Assembly: GCF_020886695.1 (NCBI RefSeq)
Contig: NZ_AP024485.1
Coordinates: forward strand, 1,559,001-1,623,000
Direction of reading: 5' to 3'
From: Pseudodesulfovibrio sediminis
Lineage (GTDB): Bacteria; Desulfobacterota; Desulfovibrionia; Desulfovibrionales; Desulfovibrionaceae
DNA: 64,000 bases
The notes below the pieces were generated by a model. It did no database searches. It saw nothing but the letters and a program-made list of their open reading frames with translations, and was not told the origin of the DNA. Each line of letters opens with the position of its first letter. Positions within the stretch are counted from its first letter, which is position 1. Positions 25,533-34,641 of the stretch are shown piece by piece. The translations under genes were made by a program, and so were the position numbers.

Positions 25533-27959
25533 TCAGGCCCCGGCAAGTCTCCGGATTCGTTCCGCGTTGAGCCGCCCGTCGATATATTGAGCTAGCGCGG
25601 CAACCGCCTGATCCGAAGTGCGGAACGTACACAAACCCGCTTCCTTCAACCGATCCACCAACGGATCATACAACCGCCCTCCGTCAACAACCCCGATGAC
25701 CGGGGTATCCAGACCAGGGAGAAGCTCCTCAAGCAGGTTCGTGATGGATCGCTCGTCATCCAACTGAAATTCGGCGTGCTCCGGGTCGGCCAACGTGCGC
25801 ATGACCGGCGACAGCGGGTCCAACCCGACCACCACGGCATCCACGCTGTTGCCCTCAGCCAGGATACGGACAGCGTCCGCGTGTACCTGATCGTTTGCGC
25901 CGGGCGTGATATCCAGCGGATTCGTCACAGTGACCAGCGAAGCCAGCCGGTTCTTCTCACACAACGAGGCGAGGCGGTCCTTTGTCTCTTTCGAGAGCGG
26001 TGCCAGCTCCATGGAATAATCATCGGACTGGATGGAGTCGGCCATGCCCACGGCCTCGAACCCCGCCCCGGAAACCGCGGCCAGACGATTGCCGAGGATG
26101 GTCTTGTCGTGCAGCCGCTCGGCCAGCATGAACAGGTTCTCGAACTGGGTGAACGACTGGGCCACCACAGCTCCGGCCTGGCGCACACAGGACTCGCAGA
26201 CCACGTAATCACCGGCGAGCGAGGCCGTATGTCCGCTGGTGGCGGTCTTGCCCTCCGGGGTCCGTCCGGCCTTGTAGAAAATCACTTCCTTGCCTTTGAG
26301 CACGGCCTGACGCACGCCCTTGCAGAAGTCCAGACCGTCCATGTCATTGAACCCTTCCGCATACACCGCGAGCACGTCCACCTCGTCACTGTCGGCAAAA
26401 TAGGTCACCAGATCACCCAGCGTCAGATCGGTCTGGTTGCCCACGGAGATCATATAGGCCGGGTCCAGAATGGGACACTGCGAGAGACGGGTGAGCATGA
26501 ACGCACCGGATTGCGAAATGAACGCTGCACGGTGATGCCTGCCGGACGAGAACTTCGGCAGCTTCTCCTCGGGGATGAACCATGTATCATAGGCTCCCGG
26601 TCTGGAGACCACCCCCATGCAGTTGCCGCCCAGAAAGACGGGCCCGCCCCCCAGATCATGCGCGGCATTGATCTTTTTGATGACTGTTCGTGCGCGCTCC
26701 TCGCTCTCTGCGGTCTCACCCAGTCCACCGGGAATGAGCATGACCGACTCGGCACAGTCAAGATCGATGAGATCGTCGACCAGAGCCGGAACCTGCCCTG
26801 CACCCACCGCGACCACGAAAAGATCAAGCTTTCTGTCCAGCGCGGACAGACTGTCCACGCACCGCACACCGTCGATTGCATCCACACCAGGACGAATAAT
26901 GACGCACTCCTCCTTGTCAAAGCCTGCCTTGAGCACGTTATTCAGGATGATACGACCGAAATTCATACGCGAAGACGATACCCCCACGATTCCCATGGAG
27001 CTGGGATGCAGCAGCCTGTCGATCTTCTCCACAGGACGGGTTGCCGGCAATGCGTCGGGCTTGGAGAAACGACACATGCCATCCAGCGGCACCATGAGGT
27101 AATCCGCATAGGCAAAGGGGTTGATCTCCAGCTCCTCGATGATGAACGGCGCGTCAGGGTTGTCCGGTGAATACTGGTTGGCCATGTCAATAAAGGAGGT
27201 GAAACATTCGATAAGTTGCTCGTCAGTGACGATGCGCCGCTGGCCGCGCGTCAACCCGGCCAGCTTCTTGTAGGACAGGGTCTTGCGAAACAGCTCGAAA
27301 AACGTCTCGCCATCTGTCAGGGACGTGGACGAGGCCACCACGGCCTGCCCCTTGCGAAACCGCTCTGCATACAGCTCGGTATCGGTGCCGCCCAACCCGG
27401 CGCCGAGGATCATGCCGAACTCGCGGGTCCGGCGAATGCCCACGATCAGTTCATTGCCGAAAGCCTGGGAATCCGGCTGCATGAATTCGACCAGGAGGAC
27501 GCCCCGGATATCCCGGGAGATGGCCGTGATCAGGCTCTCGCCGGTCAGTCCGGCGTACGGACCGGCACTGTCGCCGCCTCGCCGCTCGATCATGTCCGCA
27601 CTTCGTTCCGGCACTTCGTACAACATGCGCCGCCAGGCCGAACGGATCTTGTCCGGGGTGTTCTCCACCACACGAACGCCCCCCACTTCGGTTTTGTGGA
27701 TGATTGTCGGCGACACGATCTTGAGGACGACCTTGTCGCCGGTCATGCCGGAGATGGTCTCGTCGGCGATACGCGCGCCCCGTTCCAGCAGGATCGCACG
27801 GGGCGGTGTCTCGGCCCCGGATTGACGCAACAGATCGTACACTTCGTATTCAAACAGGGTGTCGCGCCCTTCGGCATGGGCCTGCTTGAACAATGTGGTG
27901 ATGGCCGTGAAATCGATGGAGACTTCCACGGAGCCGAAAGCGTGACAGTTGGTGGACAT
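25533..27959 (-). CDS. NDP-forming acyl-CoA synthetase with N-terminal ATP-grasp domain
   Basis: 808 residues in one chain. The ATP-grasp (beta) part lies first (about 15-290; KVVLKIVSPTIIHKTEVGGV, EELEINPFA), followed by the CoA-binding domain (about 310-430; MGIVGVSSS) and the ligase domain with the phosphohistidine loop SGHTAS (H577). In the better-known order of Acd/PatZ proteins the CoA-binding part comes first, so this is the permuted arrangement. The reaction would be acyl-CoA + ADP (or GDP) + Pi to acid + ATP + CoA, possibly giving ATP from acetyl-CoA or another acyl-CoA. The nitroreductase gene lies upstream on the same strand with a 21-base gap. Confidence 0.88.
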   Translation of the reverse strand: MSTNCHAFGSVEVSIDFTAITTLFKQAHAEGRDTLFEYEVYDLLRQSGAETPPRAILLERGARIADETISGMTGDKVVLKIVSPTIIHKTEVGGVRVVENTPDKIRSAWRRMLYEVPERSADMIERRGGDSAGPYAGLTGESLITAISRDIRGVLLVEFMQPDSQAFGNELIVGIRRTREFGMILGAGLGGTDTELYAERFRKGQAVVASSTSLTDGETFFELFRKTLSYKKLAGLTRGQRRIVTDEQLIECFTSFIDMANQYSPDNPDAPFIIEELEINPFAYADYLMVPLDGMCRFSKPDALPATRPVEKIDRLLHPSSMGIVGVSSSRMNFGRIILNNVLKAGFDKEECVIIRPGVDAIDGVRCVDSLSALDRKLDLFVVAVGAGQVPALVDDLIDLDCAESVMLIPGGLGETAESEERARTVIKKINAAHDLGGGPVFLGGNCMGVVSRPGAYDTWFIPEEKLPKFSSGRHHRAAFISQSGAFMLTRLSQCPILDPAYMISVGNQTDLTLGDLVTYFADSDEVDVLAVYAEGFNDMDGLDFCKGVRQAVLKGKEVIFYKAGRTPEGKTATSGHTASLAGDYVVCESCVRQAGAVVAQSFTQFENLFMLAERLHDKTILGNRLAAVSGAGFEAVGMADSIQSDDYSMELAPLSKETKDRLASLCEKNRLASLVTVTNPLDITPGANDQVHADAVRILAEGNSVDAVVVGLDPLSPVMRTLADPEHAEFQLDDERSITNLLEELLPGLDTPVIGVVDGGRLYDPLVDRLKEAGLCTFRTSDQAVAALAQYIDGRLNAERIRRLAGA

Positions 27960-27980
27960 GCGTTTCTCTCTTGAACGGGT

Positions 27981-28799
27981 TTACAACCAGGTAACAGACG
28001 GTTCCGGACGGGGCGGAATCGCTGTGTACCGACGCGCGGGATGACCGAGCATCAACGCACCATAGACGGTACAGTCATCAGGCACACCCAACACGCTGTC
28101 AAAGGTCGATTCCAGTGACGCGGCAGCCATCACATAGCCGCACCAGCAAGCCCCAAGGCCTGCAGCCGAAGCCGCCAGCTCCAGATAGGTGGTGGCGATG
28201 ACGCCGTCCTGCAGAGGGGTGACGCCCTGTTTGGGACCATAGGCCACGGCCAACACCGGAGCATGACGGCAGATCATATCCTGCCCGTTGTCAAAGGCAC
28301 GGACGATCCCTGCCAGATGGAGTTTTGCCGCCACAGGAGATTCGGCCTCCACCTCGCCCCGCATCCATTCAGCCGTTGCAGAGGCAATGGTCGCCACGGC
28401 CTCAGGCGTTGCGGCTACGGCCCAGCGAGTGGGGCGGGCGTTATGCCCTGACGGCGCGAATTCGGCCACCTTGATCAGCGAGGCTATCTGTTCCCGATCC
28501 ACGGGCTTGTCCTTGAATGAACGCACGGAACGGCGGCCAGTGAGAAACTGCTCGGCCTGCGCGAAAGAGACTTTCAGGGCTTTGTCCTGTCGAACGGCAG
28601 ACACAGGAAAACGGGCAAGCTCAATGGCGTCCGTGGGGCACACGGCGACACAGTGGCCGCACTCCAGGCAGTAGGCCTGTTTCTTTTCATGGGGGACAGG
28701 CAGGGCGCCTTTTTCAAAGACAATACAACCAGCCGGACAGTCGGCGGCGCACAATCCGTCCTTATTGCATTTGTCGGGATTTATAGTGAAAAGCGGCAT
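27981..28799 (-). CDS. Ferredoxin-nitroreductase fusion protein
   Basis: 272 residues. The N-terminus holds two [4Fe-4S] ferredoxin motifs (CNKDGLCAADCPAGC and CLECGHCVAVCPTDA); the rest is a FMN-binding nitroreductase fold (RRSVRSFKDKPV..., GHNARPTRWAV). Such fusions reduce unidentified substrates with ferredoxin or hydrogen-derived electrons. The gene probably shares an operon with the acyl-CoA synthetase, whose start is 21 bases downstream. Confidence 0.88.
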   Translation of the reverse strand: MPLFTINPDKCNKDGLCAADCPAGCIVFEKGALPVPHEKKQAYCLECGHCVAVCPTDAIELARFPVSAVRQDKALKVSFAQAEQFLTGRRSVRSFKDKPVDREQIASLIKVAEFAPSGHNARPTRWAVAATPEAVATIASATAEWMRGEVEAESPVAAKLHLAGIVRAFDNGQDMICRHAPVLAVAYGPKQGVTPLQDGVIATTYLELAASAAGLGACWCGYVMAAASLESTFDSVLGVPDDCTVYGALMLGHPARRYTAIPPRPEPSVTWL

Positions 28800-28970
28800 A
28801 AAAGCTCCTTTGTGTGGCGTGCAGGGTAGTCTCTACACACTCAATATATACAATACCGGGAAAGTTACGTGACCAGAGCAACGGGGTCAACGCCGTCCAG
28901 ATATAGGGAGTTTTTTGCCCCTCGCTATACCCTCCTTGCACGCTTTTCCCCTCTCATGTATATGTAATAG

Positions 28971-29738
28971 ATGCTCAACCTCCTATCAACTTTTACAATC
29001 CTCGCTTTTTTGCTCATCTCAGGGTCGGCCATGGCGCAGGAAGTCGTCGTTGCCGTGGACCATTTCCCGCCCTGGAAAATCATCGATGAAGAAAAGATCA
29101 GCGGGATAGATATCGAGCTTGTCCAAGCCCTGCTCGCAGAGGTTGGAATGACCCCCAAGTTGTTCCCCTGCCCGTGGTCACGCGCCTTGAGCATGATGAA
29201 AACAGGGCAAGCCGACATGATCAGCGGGATACTCAAACGCCCTGAGCGCGAAAAAACCATGATCTTCATTGCCCCTCCCTATAAAACCAAATCACGCAAA
29301 GCCTTTTACATACGCACAGGCACACGAGACATTGTCAGTTATGAAGACCTGAGCAACCTGACTATCGGGGTGCAACACGACGCCATTTATTTCGACCGAT
29401 TTGATACGGATCAAAGCCTGAGAAAAGCCCCCGTACATGAGGACAAGCTCAACTTCAAAATGCTCGCCGCAGGTAGAGTGGACACGGTGATCATCACTGA
29501 AAGCATCGGAGACTACCTTGTCGCGGACCTTGGCTTGAACTCCCGGATAACCAAGGCGACCTACTGCCACGACAAGGCCGTCCCGGTCTATTTCGCCGTA
29601 TCGAGAAAGTCCCCGTTGGCCGCTCGGGTCAAGGAACTCTCGGAGGCGGCTCAACGTCTCTCGGAATCGGGAGTATTCGACAGGATCATCGCGGACTATT
29701 TCACACAGCTGAAGACAGACCAGCCCCCTTCTCAATAA
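28971..29738 (+). CDS. Periplasmic solute-binding protein, family 3 type
   Basis: 255 residues with signal peptide (cleavage after AMA, near residue 22). The mature protein begins with VVAVDHFPPWKIIDE, the usual opening of extracellular family-3 binding proteins. No transporter partner adjoins it. The ribosome site is weak (TAATAG before ATG), so expression may be low or the start may lie elsewhere. It is only distantly similar to the binding protein at 24.7 kb. Confidence 0.78.
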   Translation: MLNLLSTFTILAFLLISGSAMAQEVVVAVDHFPPWKIIDEEKISGIDIELVQALLAEVGMTPKLFPCPWSRALSMMKTGQADMISGILKRPEREKTMIFIAPPYKTKSRKAFYIRTGTRDIVSYEDLSNLTIGVQHDAIYFDRFDTDQSLRKAPVHEDKLNFKMLAAGRVDTVIITESIGDYLVADLGLNSRITKATYCHDKAVPVYFAVSRKSPLAARVKELSEAAQRLSESGVFDRIIADYFTQLKTDQPPSQ

Positions 29739-29879
29739 GGAAACAACTTCGGGACAGACCGACATCGGAGCGTTGACCACTCATCCGATTTCCCGTATTT
29801 CCAGTGCCACGGACAGCGTCCGTCACAAGACAACGACACGGAGACCCGCAGGGTCAATCATATACAACGAGGTTTTTTC

Positions 29880-31655
29880 ATGAGCGCCAAGCCTGATACC
29901 CCGGAACGGGGCAAAGATTTCATCCGACAGATCATCGATGCTGACAACGCGAGCGGCAAATACAAGGGACGTGTCCAAACCAGGTTTCCCCCGGAACCCA
30001 ACGGATACCTGCACATAGGCCACGCCAAATCAATCTGCCTGAATTTCGGCGTTGCCAGAGACTATGACGGCATCTGCAAGTTGCGCTTCGACGACACCAA
30101 CCCGGTCAAGGAGGACGTCGAGTACGTGGACTCCATCCGGGAAGACGTCTCATGGCTCGGTTTCCAGTGGGAAGCCAACCCGTTCGCTTCCGATTATTTC
30201 GAAAAGCTCTATTTCATCGCCGAGCTGCTCATCAAGATGGGCAAGGCATATGTGGACCACCAGTCCGCCGACGAAATCCGCGAGAACCGGGGCACGCTCA
30301 AGGAACCCGGCATCAACTCTCCCTACCGCGACCGCACCGTGGAAGAGAACCTTACGTTGTTCCGTGCCATGCGCTCCGGCGACCTGGCTGACGGCGAATG
30401 CATTCTGCGCGGCAAGATAGACATGGCCGCGCCCAATGTCATGCTCCGTGATCCGGCCCTGTACCGCATCAAGCATGCCGACCATCACCGTACCGGCGAC
30501 ACATGGTGCATCTACCCCATGTACGATTTTGCCCACGGCCTGTCCGATGCCATCGAGGGCGTGACGCACTCCATCTGCACCCTGGAATTCGAAAACAACC
30601 GTCCCCTGTACGACTGGTGCGTGGACACCCTCATGGACGGCCTCAAACAGCCTGAACTGTTCGGTGAAAACAGCGCGATCTACGAAGACCTGGCCGCACG
30701 ACCCGGTCTGAAAGACCGCCCCTGGCAGTACGAATTCGCCCGCCTGAACATCACTGGCACCGTGCTCTCCAAGCGCAAACTCATCCAGTTGGTGCAGGAA
30801 GGCCACGTATCGGGCTGGGACGATCCCCGCATGCCCACCATTTCCGGTTTCCGCAGGCGTGGCTTCACCCCGGAATCCATCCGCGACTTCTGCGACCGCA
30901 TCGGCGTTGCCAAGGCGGATTCAACGGTTGAATACGCCCTGCTTGAGGCGTGCGTCCGCGAAGACCTCAACAAACGCGCTCCCCGCTATATGGGCGTCAT
31001 GGACCCGGTCAAACTGGTCATCGAGAACTACCCCGAAGATCAGGTGGATGAGTTCGATGTGGCGCTCAGCCCCGAAGATGATTCCTACGGCACCCGCAAA
31101 GTGCCGTTTACCAGGGAGCTGTGGATAGAACGCTCCGACTTCATGGAAGATCCGCCCAAGAAATTCTTCCGCATGGGGCCGGGCCGCGAAGTACGACTGC
31201 GCGCCGCATATTACGTCTTGTGCACCGGTTACGACACCGACGCAGAGGGCAATGTCACGGAAATCCGCGCCACCTACGACCCTGAAACCAAGGGCGGATG
31301 GCTGGAAGGTGGACGCAAGGTCAAAGGAACCATGCACTGGGTCTCTGCCACCCACGGTCTCAAAGCCGAGGTGCGCAACTACACCAGCCTCTTCTCCGTG
31401 GATAACCCCGGTGCTCCCGAAGAAGGCAAAACCTTTGTGGACTACGTTGACCCCGACTCACTGGAAGTCCTGCCCGAATGCTACGTTGAACCGGCGCTGG
31501 CCGACATGGAGCCGGGCGTGAACTTCCAGTTCGAGCGCACCGGCTATTACTGCTCGGACAACAAGGACCACAAGCCCGGTAAAACCATGGTCTTCAACCG
31601 CACCACCACCCTGCGTGACAGCTGGGCCAAGATTCAGAAGAAATTGGAAAAATAG
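29880..31655 (+). CDS. glnS: Glutaminyl-tRNA synthetase
   Basis: 591 residues, slightly longer than the E. coli enzyme. Class-I signatures are present: [15 protein letters not shown] near the N-terminus (HIGH) and VLSKRKL (KMSKS equivalent). The GlnRS-specific catalytic and anticodon domains follow ([24 protein letters not shown]). It charges tRNA-Gln directly; the organism therefore does not rely only on the amidotransferase route. A terminator follows. Confidence 0.96.
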   Translation: MSAKPDTPERGKDFIRQIIDADNASGKYKGRVQTRFPPEPNGYLHIGHAKSICLNFGVARDYDGICKLRFDDTNPVKEDVEYVDSIREDVSWLGFQWEANPFASDYFEKLYFIAELLIKMGKAYVDHQSADEIRENRGTLKEPGINSPYRDRTVEENLTLFRAMRSGDLADGECILRGKIDMAAPNVMLRDPALYRIKHADHHRTGDTWCIYPMYDFAHGLSDAIEGVTHSICTLEFENNRPLYDWCVDTLMDGLKQPELFGENSAIYEDLAARPGLKDRPWQYEFARLNITGTVLSKRKLIQLVQEGHVSGWDDPRMPTISGFRRRGFTPESIRDFCDRIGVAKADSTVEYALLEACVREDLNKRAPRYMGVMDPVKLVIENYPEDQVDEFDVALSPEDDSYGTRKVPFTRELWIERSDFMEDPPKKFFRMGPGREVRLRAAYYVLCTGYDTDAEGNVTEIRATYDPETKGGWLEGGRKVKGTMHWVSATHGLKAEVRNYTSLFSVDNPGAPEEGKTFVDYVDPDSLEVLPECYVEPALADMEPGVNFQFERTGYYCSDNKDHKPGKTMVFNRTTTLRDSWAKIQKKLEK

Positions 31656-31683
31656 CGTACCGCGCTGACAACTCCATACAAAC

Positions 31684-31720
31684 AATCCCCGGCAGCCTGC
31701 AGCTGCCGGGGATTTTCATT
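31684..31720 (+). terminator. Terminator after glnS
   Basis: Perfect 12-bp stem AATCCCCGGCAG / CTGCCGGGGATT, 7-base loop, then TTCATTTT. Confidence 0.85.
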
Positions 31721-31774
31721 TTCGGGAAGAGCCCCTGAAGTCTGAGGCTTCAGCAATGCCGGGGGATACGACCG

Positions 31775-32404
31775 CTACGCGGCAACCGGCTGCACCCGCT
31801 CACGAAGGGCGGCGACCAGTATGTAGACTATCGGAGTATCAAGTGCCGCGATCAGCAACTTCACCAACCATTGACCGAAGATGACCTCTCCCACCGGGAA
31901 CACGCCATAAAAGGCAACAGTGACAAAGATGGATGAATCTATGAGCTGGGAAACCATGGTGGAAAGATTATTGCGCAGCCACAAAAAACGGCCATTCATG
32001 CGGCGTTTCAGCAGATGGAACAGCCAGATGTCATGCTTCTGGCTAACGATATATGCCAGCAGGGACGCGACCACGATGCGCGGCGTGTTCCCCACAACAC
32101 CGGCGAATGCGTCCTGATTCTGCCAGAAAGACGCGGCAGGCCAATAGACAGCCAGCCACGCAAGAGCGGTGATGAAGATGAGAGTGACAAACCCGCAGGT
32201 CACGGCTTCATTTGCCAATTCCTTGCCCCAAACCTCGCTGATGACATCCGAGACAACAAAGGTTAGGGAGTACGCCAGAACCCCGGCGGGAACGGTCAGG
32301 CCGAAGATGGTAATGATTTTGCTCGAAATGAGCGCAGCCACAACGAGCCCGCCGATAAACAGGCTGATGAGCAAGGCATATGCCTTGCGTTCCAGATTTT
32401 CCAT
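31775..32404 (-). CDS. yhhQ: Queuosine precursor transporter of the YhhQ/VUT family
   Basis: 209 residues from the ATG at 32404, which has AAGGAAG six bases upstream. Six membrane helices. Family features include the acidic SDVISEVWG motif in a membrane helix and the later QLIDSSIFVTVAF motif. YhhQ imports preQ0/preQ1. It is divergent from queF, the next step in the queuosine pathway, which supports the assignment. Confidence 0.9.
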   Translation of the reverse strand: MENLERKAYALLISLFIGGLVVAALISSKIITIFGLTVPAGVLAYSLTFVVSDVISEVWGKELANEAVTCGFVTLIFITALAWLAVYWPAASFWQNQDAFAGVVGNTPRIVVASLLAYIVSQKHDIWLFHLLKRRMNGRFLWLRNNLSTMVSQLIDSSIFVTVAFYGVFPVGEVIFGQWLVKLLIAALDTPIVYILVAALRERVQPVAA

Positions 32405-32449
32405 TTTTTCTTCCTTGGATTGAACTGTCCAAATGTGGTGGTACAAACC

Positions 32450-32482
32450 TGTCGCTTGGGGGAAAAACTGTCCCCGGCGACA
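32450..32482 (-). promoter_or_regulatory. Leader hairpin before yhhQ
   Basis: On the minus strand TGTCGC-(C)GGGG...CCCC(CAA)-GCGACA forms a two-part stem 46 bases before the yhhQ start. The position fits an attenuator or small-molecule leader, but the sequence does not match the preQ1-I or preQ1-II signatures I know. Confidence 0.35.
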
Positions 32483-32564
32483 CCTCAGTTGAGCAGCACT
32501 TGCCATCAGCACATGGAAAAGTCAAAATTTCCCTCGATACCCGTGACGCATGAAGGAGCAATCC

Positions 32565-33062
32565 ATGTCAAAGAGCCAAGATAAAACCAGCCACCTGCAA
32601 ACCCTCGGTGCGGGTGGACAGACCACATACCAGATGGATTCGCCGAATCCCGGCATCCTCGAAGCCTTCCCGAACAACTATCCGGGCAGGCCCTATGTCG
32701 TGTCCATCTCCTTTCCAGAATACACCTCGCTCTGCCCCATGACCGGCCAGCCGGATTTCGGAACCATTGCCATGGAATACATCCCCGATCAGAAAATCGT
32801 GGAATCCAAGAGCTTCAAGCTCTACATGTTCGCCTACCGCAACCACCAATCCTTCATGGAGACATTGGCCAACAAGATGCTCGATGATTTCGTTGAAGTG
32901 CTTGATCCGCTCTGGTGCCGCGTCAAGGGACTCTTCGCACCGCGCGGCGCCACGGACCTGCATGTTTTTGCGGAATACTACAAACAGGATTCCTCCCAAT
33001 ATGAGCAGGTAAAAGGGATAGTGTCCGAGTGGAAACAGGAAGTAGGCAAACACTCCGCCTGA
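32565..33062 (+). CDS. queF: NADPH-dependent 7-cyano-7-deazaguanine reductase
   Basis: 165 residues, the short (type I) QueF. EYTSLCPMTGQPDFG contains the catalytic cysteine, and ESKSFKLYMFAYRNH is the family signature. It reduces preQ0 to preQ1 with NADPH in queuosine synthesis. The start at 32565 has AAGGAG seven bases upstream. The divergent neighbour is the preQ transporter yhhQ, with a shared 160-base control region. Confidence 0.95.
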   Translation: MSKSQDKTSHLQTLGAGGQTTYQMDSPNPGILEAFPNNYPGRPYVVSISFPEYTSLCPMTGQPDFGTIAMEYIPDQKIVESKSFKLYMFAYRNHQSFMETLANKMLDDFVEVLDPLWCRVKGLFAPRGATDLHVFAEYYKQDSSQYEQVKGIVSEWKQEVGKHSA

Positions 33063-33115
33063 GGCCTCCAGCACGGCACACGAACTAGGTGGATCGTGCC
33101 CAAGACGCCAGCAAT

Positions 33116-33155
33116 GCCTGCTCTCCCCCTATGAGCCGAGAGAGGGAGAGCAGGC
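33116..33155 (+). terminator. Hairpin after queF
   Basis: Perfect 12-bp stem GCCTGCTCTCCC / GGGAGAGCAGGC. No T-run follows on this strand, so termination efficiency is uncertain. Confidence 0.45.
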
Positions 33156-33257
33156 CTCGTCCAGCCCATGACCCGCTGTCATAAAGCCGAAATCACAGGG
33201 CGAATCTCGCTTACATATAAATATAAAGCCGAAAGACGATTTATTCATTTTTTGCGC

Positions 33258-33314
33258 TTGACACTGATTGCACAATCAATCTATACATTGATCAACAAGT
33301 TGATTGCACAATCA
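33258..33314 (+). promoter_or_regulatory. TetR-gene promoter with two perfect palindromic operators
   Basis: Promoter TTGACA (33258) - 18 bases - TATACA (33282). The palindrome TGATTG-CA-CAATCA occurs twice, at 33265-33278 inside the spacer and at 33301-33314 just downstream of the start region. Identical sites 36 bases apart around a promoter strongly suggest autoregulation by the adjacent TetR protein. Confidence 0.8.
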
Positions 33315-33340
33315 ATCGATAGCAGAAAGGGAACCGAATC

Positions 33341-33928
33341 ATGTCGAAAAAGGAAGCAATACTCAGAGCCGCCCAGGAGGCCTTTGGCCAGCTGGGGTTC
33401 ACCGCCGCCACCGTCAAGGACGTGGCCGGTCGCGCTGATGTTTCCTTTGGATTGGTTTCCCATTACTTCGGCAGCAAGCAGGAGCTCTTCCTTGCAGCGG
33501 GCTTTGACATGGCGGACAGCCTCATCACCCGACTGACCGAAGCCACGGCAGAACCCGCAGACGGGTTGGAACTCGTCCGCAGGTATATGGTCTCATATTT
33601 CGAGTTTACCGAGGAACACCGGAACCGCTTTCCGATCCTCCTCAGGTGCTCCCCTTTCAGCCACATAGAAGTCGGTGTCAACGGCAAGAAAGTGGCCGAA
33701 AAATTCAGCATCTTCATTGAAGGGCTGAAACGCTGCGTGACAATTGGCATTGAAGACGGCTCGATCCGCTCCCTCCCGGTGGAGGTGACCGCGTTGATCA
33801 TCTACGGCAATATTGTCGGTTCGGTTCGCACCAGCCTCCTGACTCCGTATGAGTCCGACGGCATATTTGCGGAGACCATCAACCATGTCATGCGCAGCCT
33901 TGAAAACAGCCCTGGCCAGGAAGGCTGA
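33341..33928 (+). CDS. TetR-family transcriptional regulator
   Basis: 195 residues. Helix-turn-helix in about 1-50 (AAQEAFGQLGFTAATVKDVA, ADVSFGLVSHYFGSK). The ligand domain is not recognisable. The start has GAAAGGG upstream. A 40-codon frame follows 70 bases later, and a terminator closes the unit. No obvious target besides its own promoter lies here. Confidence 0.88.
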   Translation: MSKKEAILRAAQEAFGQLGFTAATVKDVAGRADVSFGLVSHYFGSKQELFLAAGFDMADSLITRLTEATAEPADGLELVRRYMVSYFEFTEEHRNRFPILLRCSPFSHIEVGVNGKKVAEKFSIFIEGLKRCVTIGIEDGSIRSLPVEVTALIIYGNIVGSVRTSLLTPYESDGIFAETINHVMRSLENSPGQEG

Positions 33929-33998
33929 TAAAAATCTGGCACAACAACGGCACTGAATAGTTCACTGTCTTTACAAAAGTTATCAAGAGGATTTCAAT

Positions 33999-34121
33999 AT
34001 GTTCACTAATCTTACTGCCTCCAGAATCATGGAAATCGTTCTCGGCAGCCGCGCATGGCTGACATACATCGATTCCTGGAAGTCCTGGTCCCAGGACTGG
34101 AATCGCGATCAAAATTCCTAG
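33999..34121 (+). CDS. Short tryptophan-rich 40-residue open frame
   Basis: ATG preceded by AGAGGA at 8 bases; 40 codons ending TAG. The protein starts MFTNLTASRIMEIVLG and has four tryptophans in its C-terminal half (RAWLTYIDSWKSWSQDW). It lies between the TetR gene and a strong terminator, so it is transcribed if the TetR message continues. It is not recognised; it could be a regulated small membrane-active or partner peptide, or a non-coding stretch. Confidence 0.45.
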   Translation: MFTNLTASRIMEIVLGSRAWLTYIDSWKSWSQDWNRDQNS

Positions 34122-34221
34122 AACACCGAACGGATCACCTCCTAAGGCACCAGATTGGACCGCAACCCACACCTGATAGCCTGAAAGATACGATTCGGAA
34201 CCCGGTTCGCCGGGACCTAAA

Positions 34222-34252
34222 GGGAGCTGCCATTGGCAGCTCCCCTTTTTTT
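34222..34252 (+). terminator. Strong intrinsic terminator of the TetR transcript
   Basis: Perfect 10-bp stem GGGAGCTGCC / GGCAGCTCCC with ATT loop, then C and seven T residues. Confidence 0.93.
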
Positions 34253-34408
34253 GTGCACGAATAACCACGATGAAACCCGATCAGTATAGGTTGAGCTGGT
34301 TCCAGAGAAAACGCCGCACATCCTCAGCCGTCCACTTGGGAACGTTCTCTCATCTTTTGCCTGCCTCCTGAGCAGCGTGCATCACCATTTTATTGTGTAG
34401 CGCGCCAC

Positions 34409-34462
34409 TGTCGCATGCGACATAATCGTCGCATGCGACAACATAAAGTGTCGCATGCGACG
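34409..34462 (+). promoter_or_regulatory. Three GTCGCATGCGAC palindromes upstream of a sigma-54 promoter
   Basis: TGTCGCATGCGACA at 34409 (perfect 14-base palindrome), GTCGCATGCGAC at 34428, and TGTCGCATGCGAC at 34449, spaced 18-22 bases, plus a half site TTGCGACA just after. They lie 90-143 bases upstream of the sigma-54 -24 element, the usual distance for enhancer-binding activator sites. The activator itself is unknown. Confidence 0.75.
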
Positions 34463-34551
34463 CCTTTGCGACAAGATACCGTAATAATACCAAACCAATA
34501 CACTCGTTATAACCATTAGAATCATTAGATTTAATCCATTACTTTCATCTT

Positions 34552-34567
34552 TGGCACGCTGGTTGCT
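34552..34567 (+). promoter_or_regulatory. Consensus sigma-54 promoter
   Basis: TGGCAC-GCTGG-TTGCT, an exact match to the -24/-12 consensus with correct spacing, 75 bases before the CII-like gene. Sigma-54 promoters need an enhancer-bound AAA+ activator, consistent with the three palindromes upstream. Confidence 0.85.
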
Positions 34568-34641
34568 CATAGCCAATCTAAATACCAAGGGTGACGACCT
34601 CACAGTGACAACAACCAACAAACTCTTGCGGGAGGGCAATG

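Noticed and set aside
25776-27170. Open frame of 464 codons on the plus strand opposite the acyl-CoA synthetase
   Set aside because: It is antisense to a multi-domain enzyme and has no domain-like features.
32450-32482. preQ1 riboswitch before yhhQ
   Set aside because: The stem-loop does not fit the sequence signatures of the preQ1 classes I know; kept only as an unassigned hairpin.
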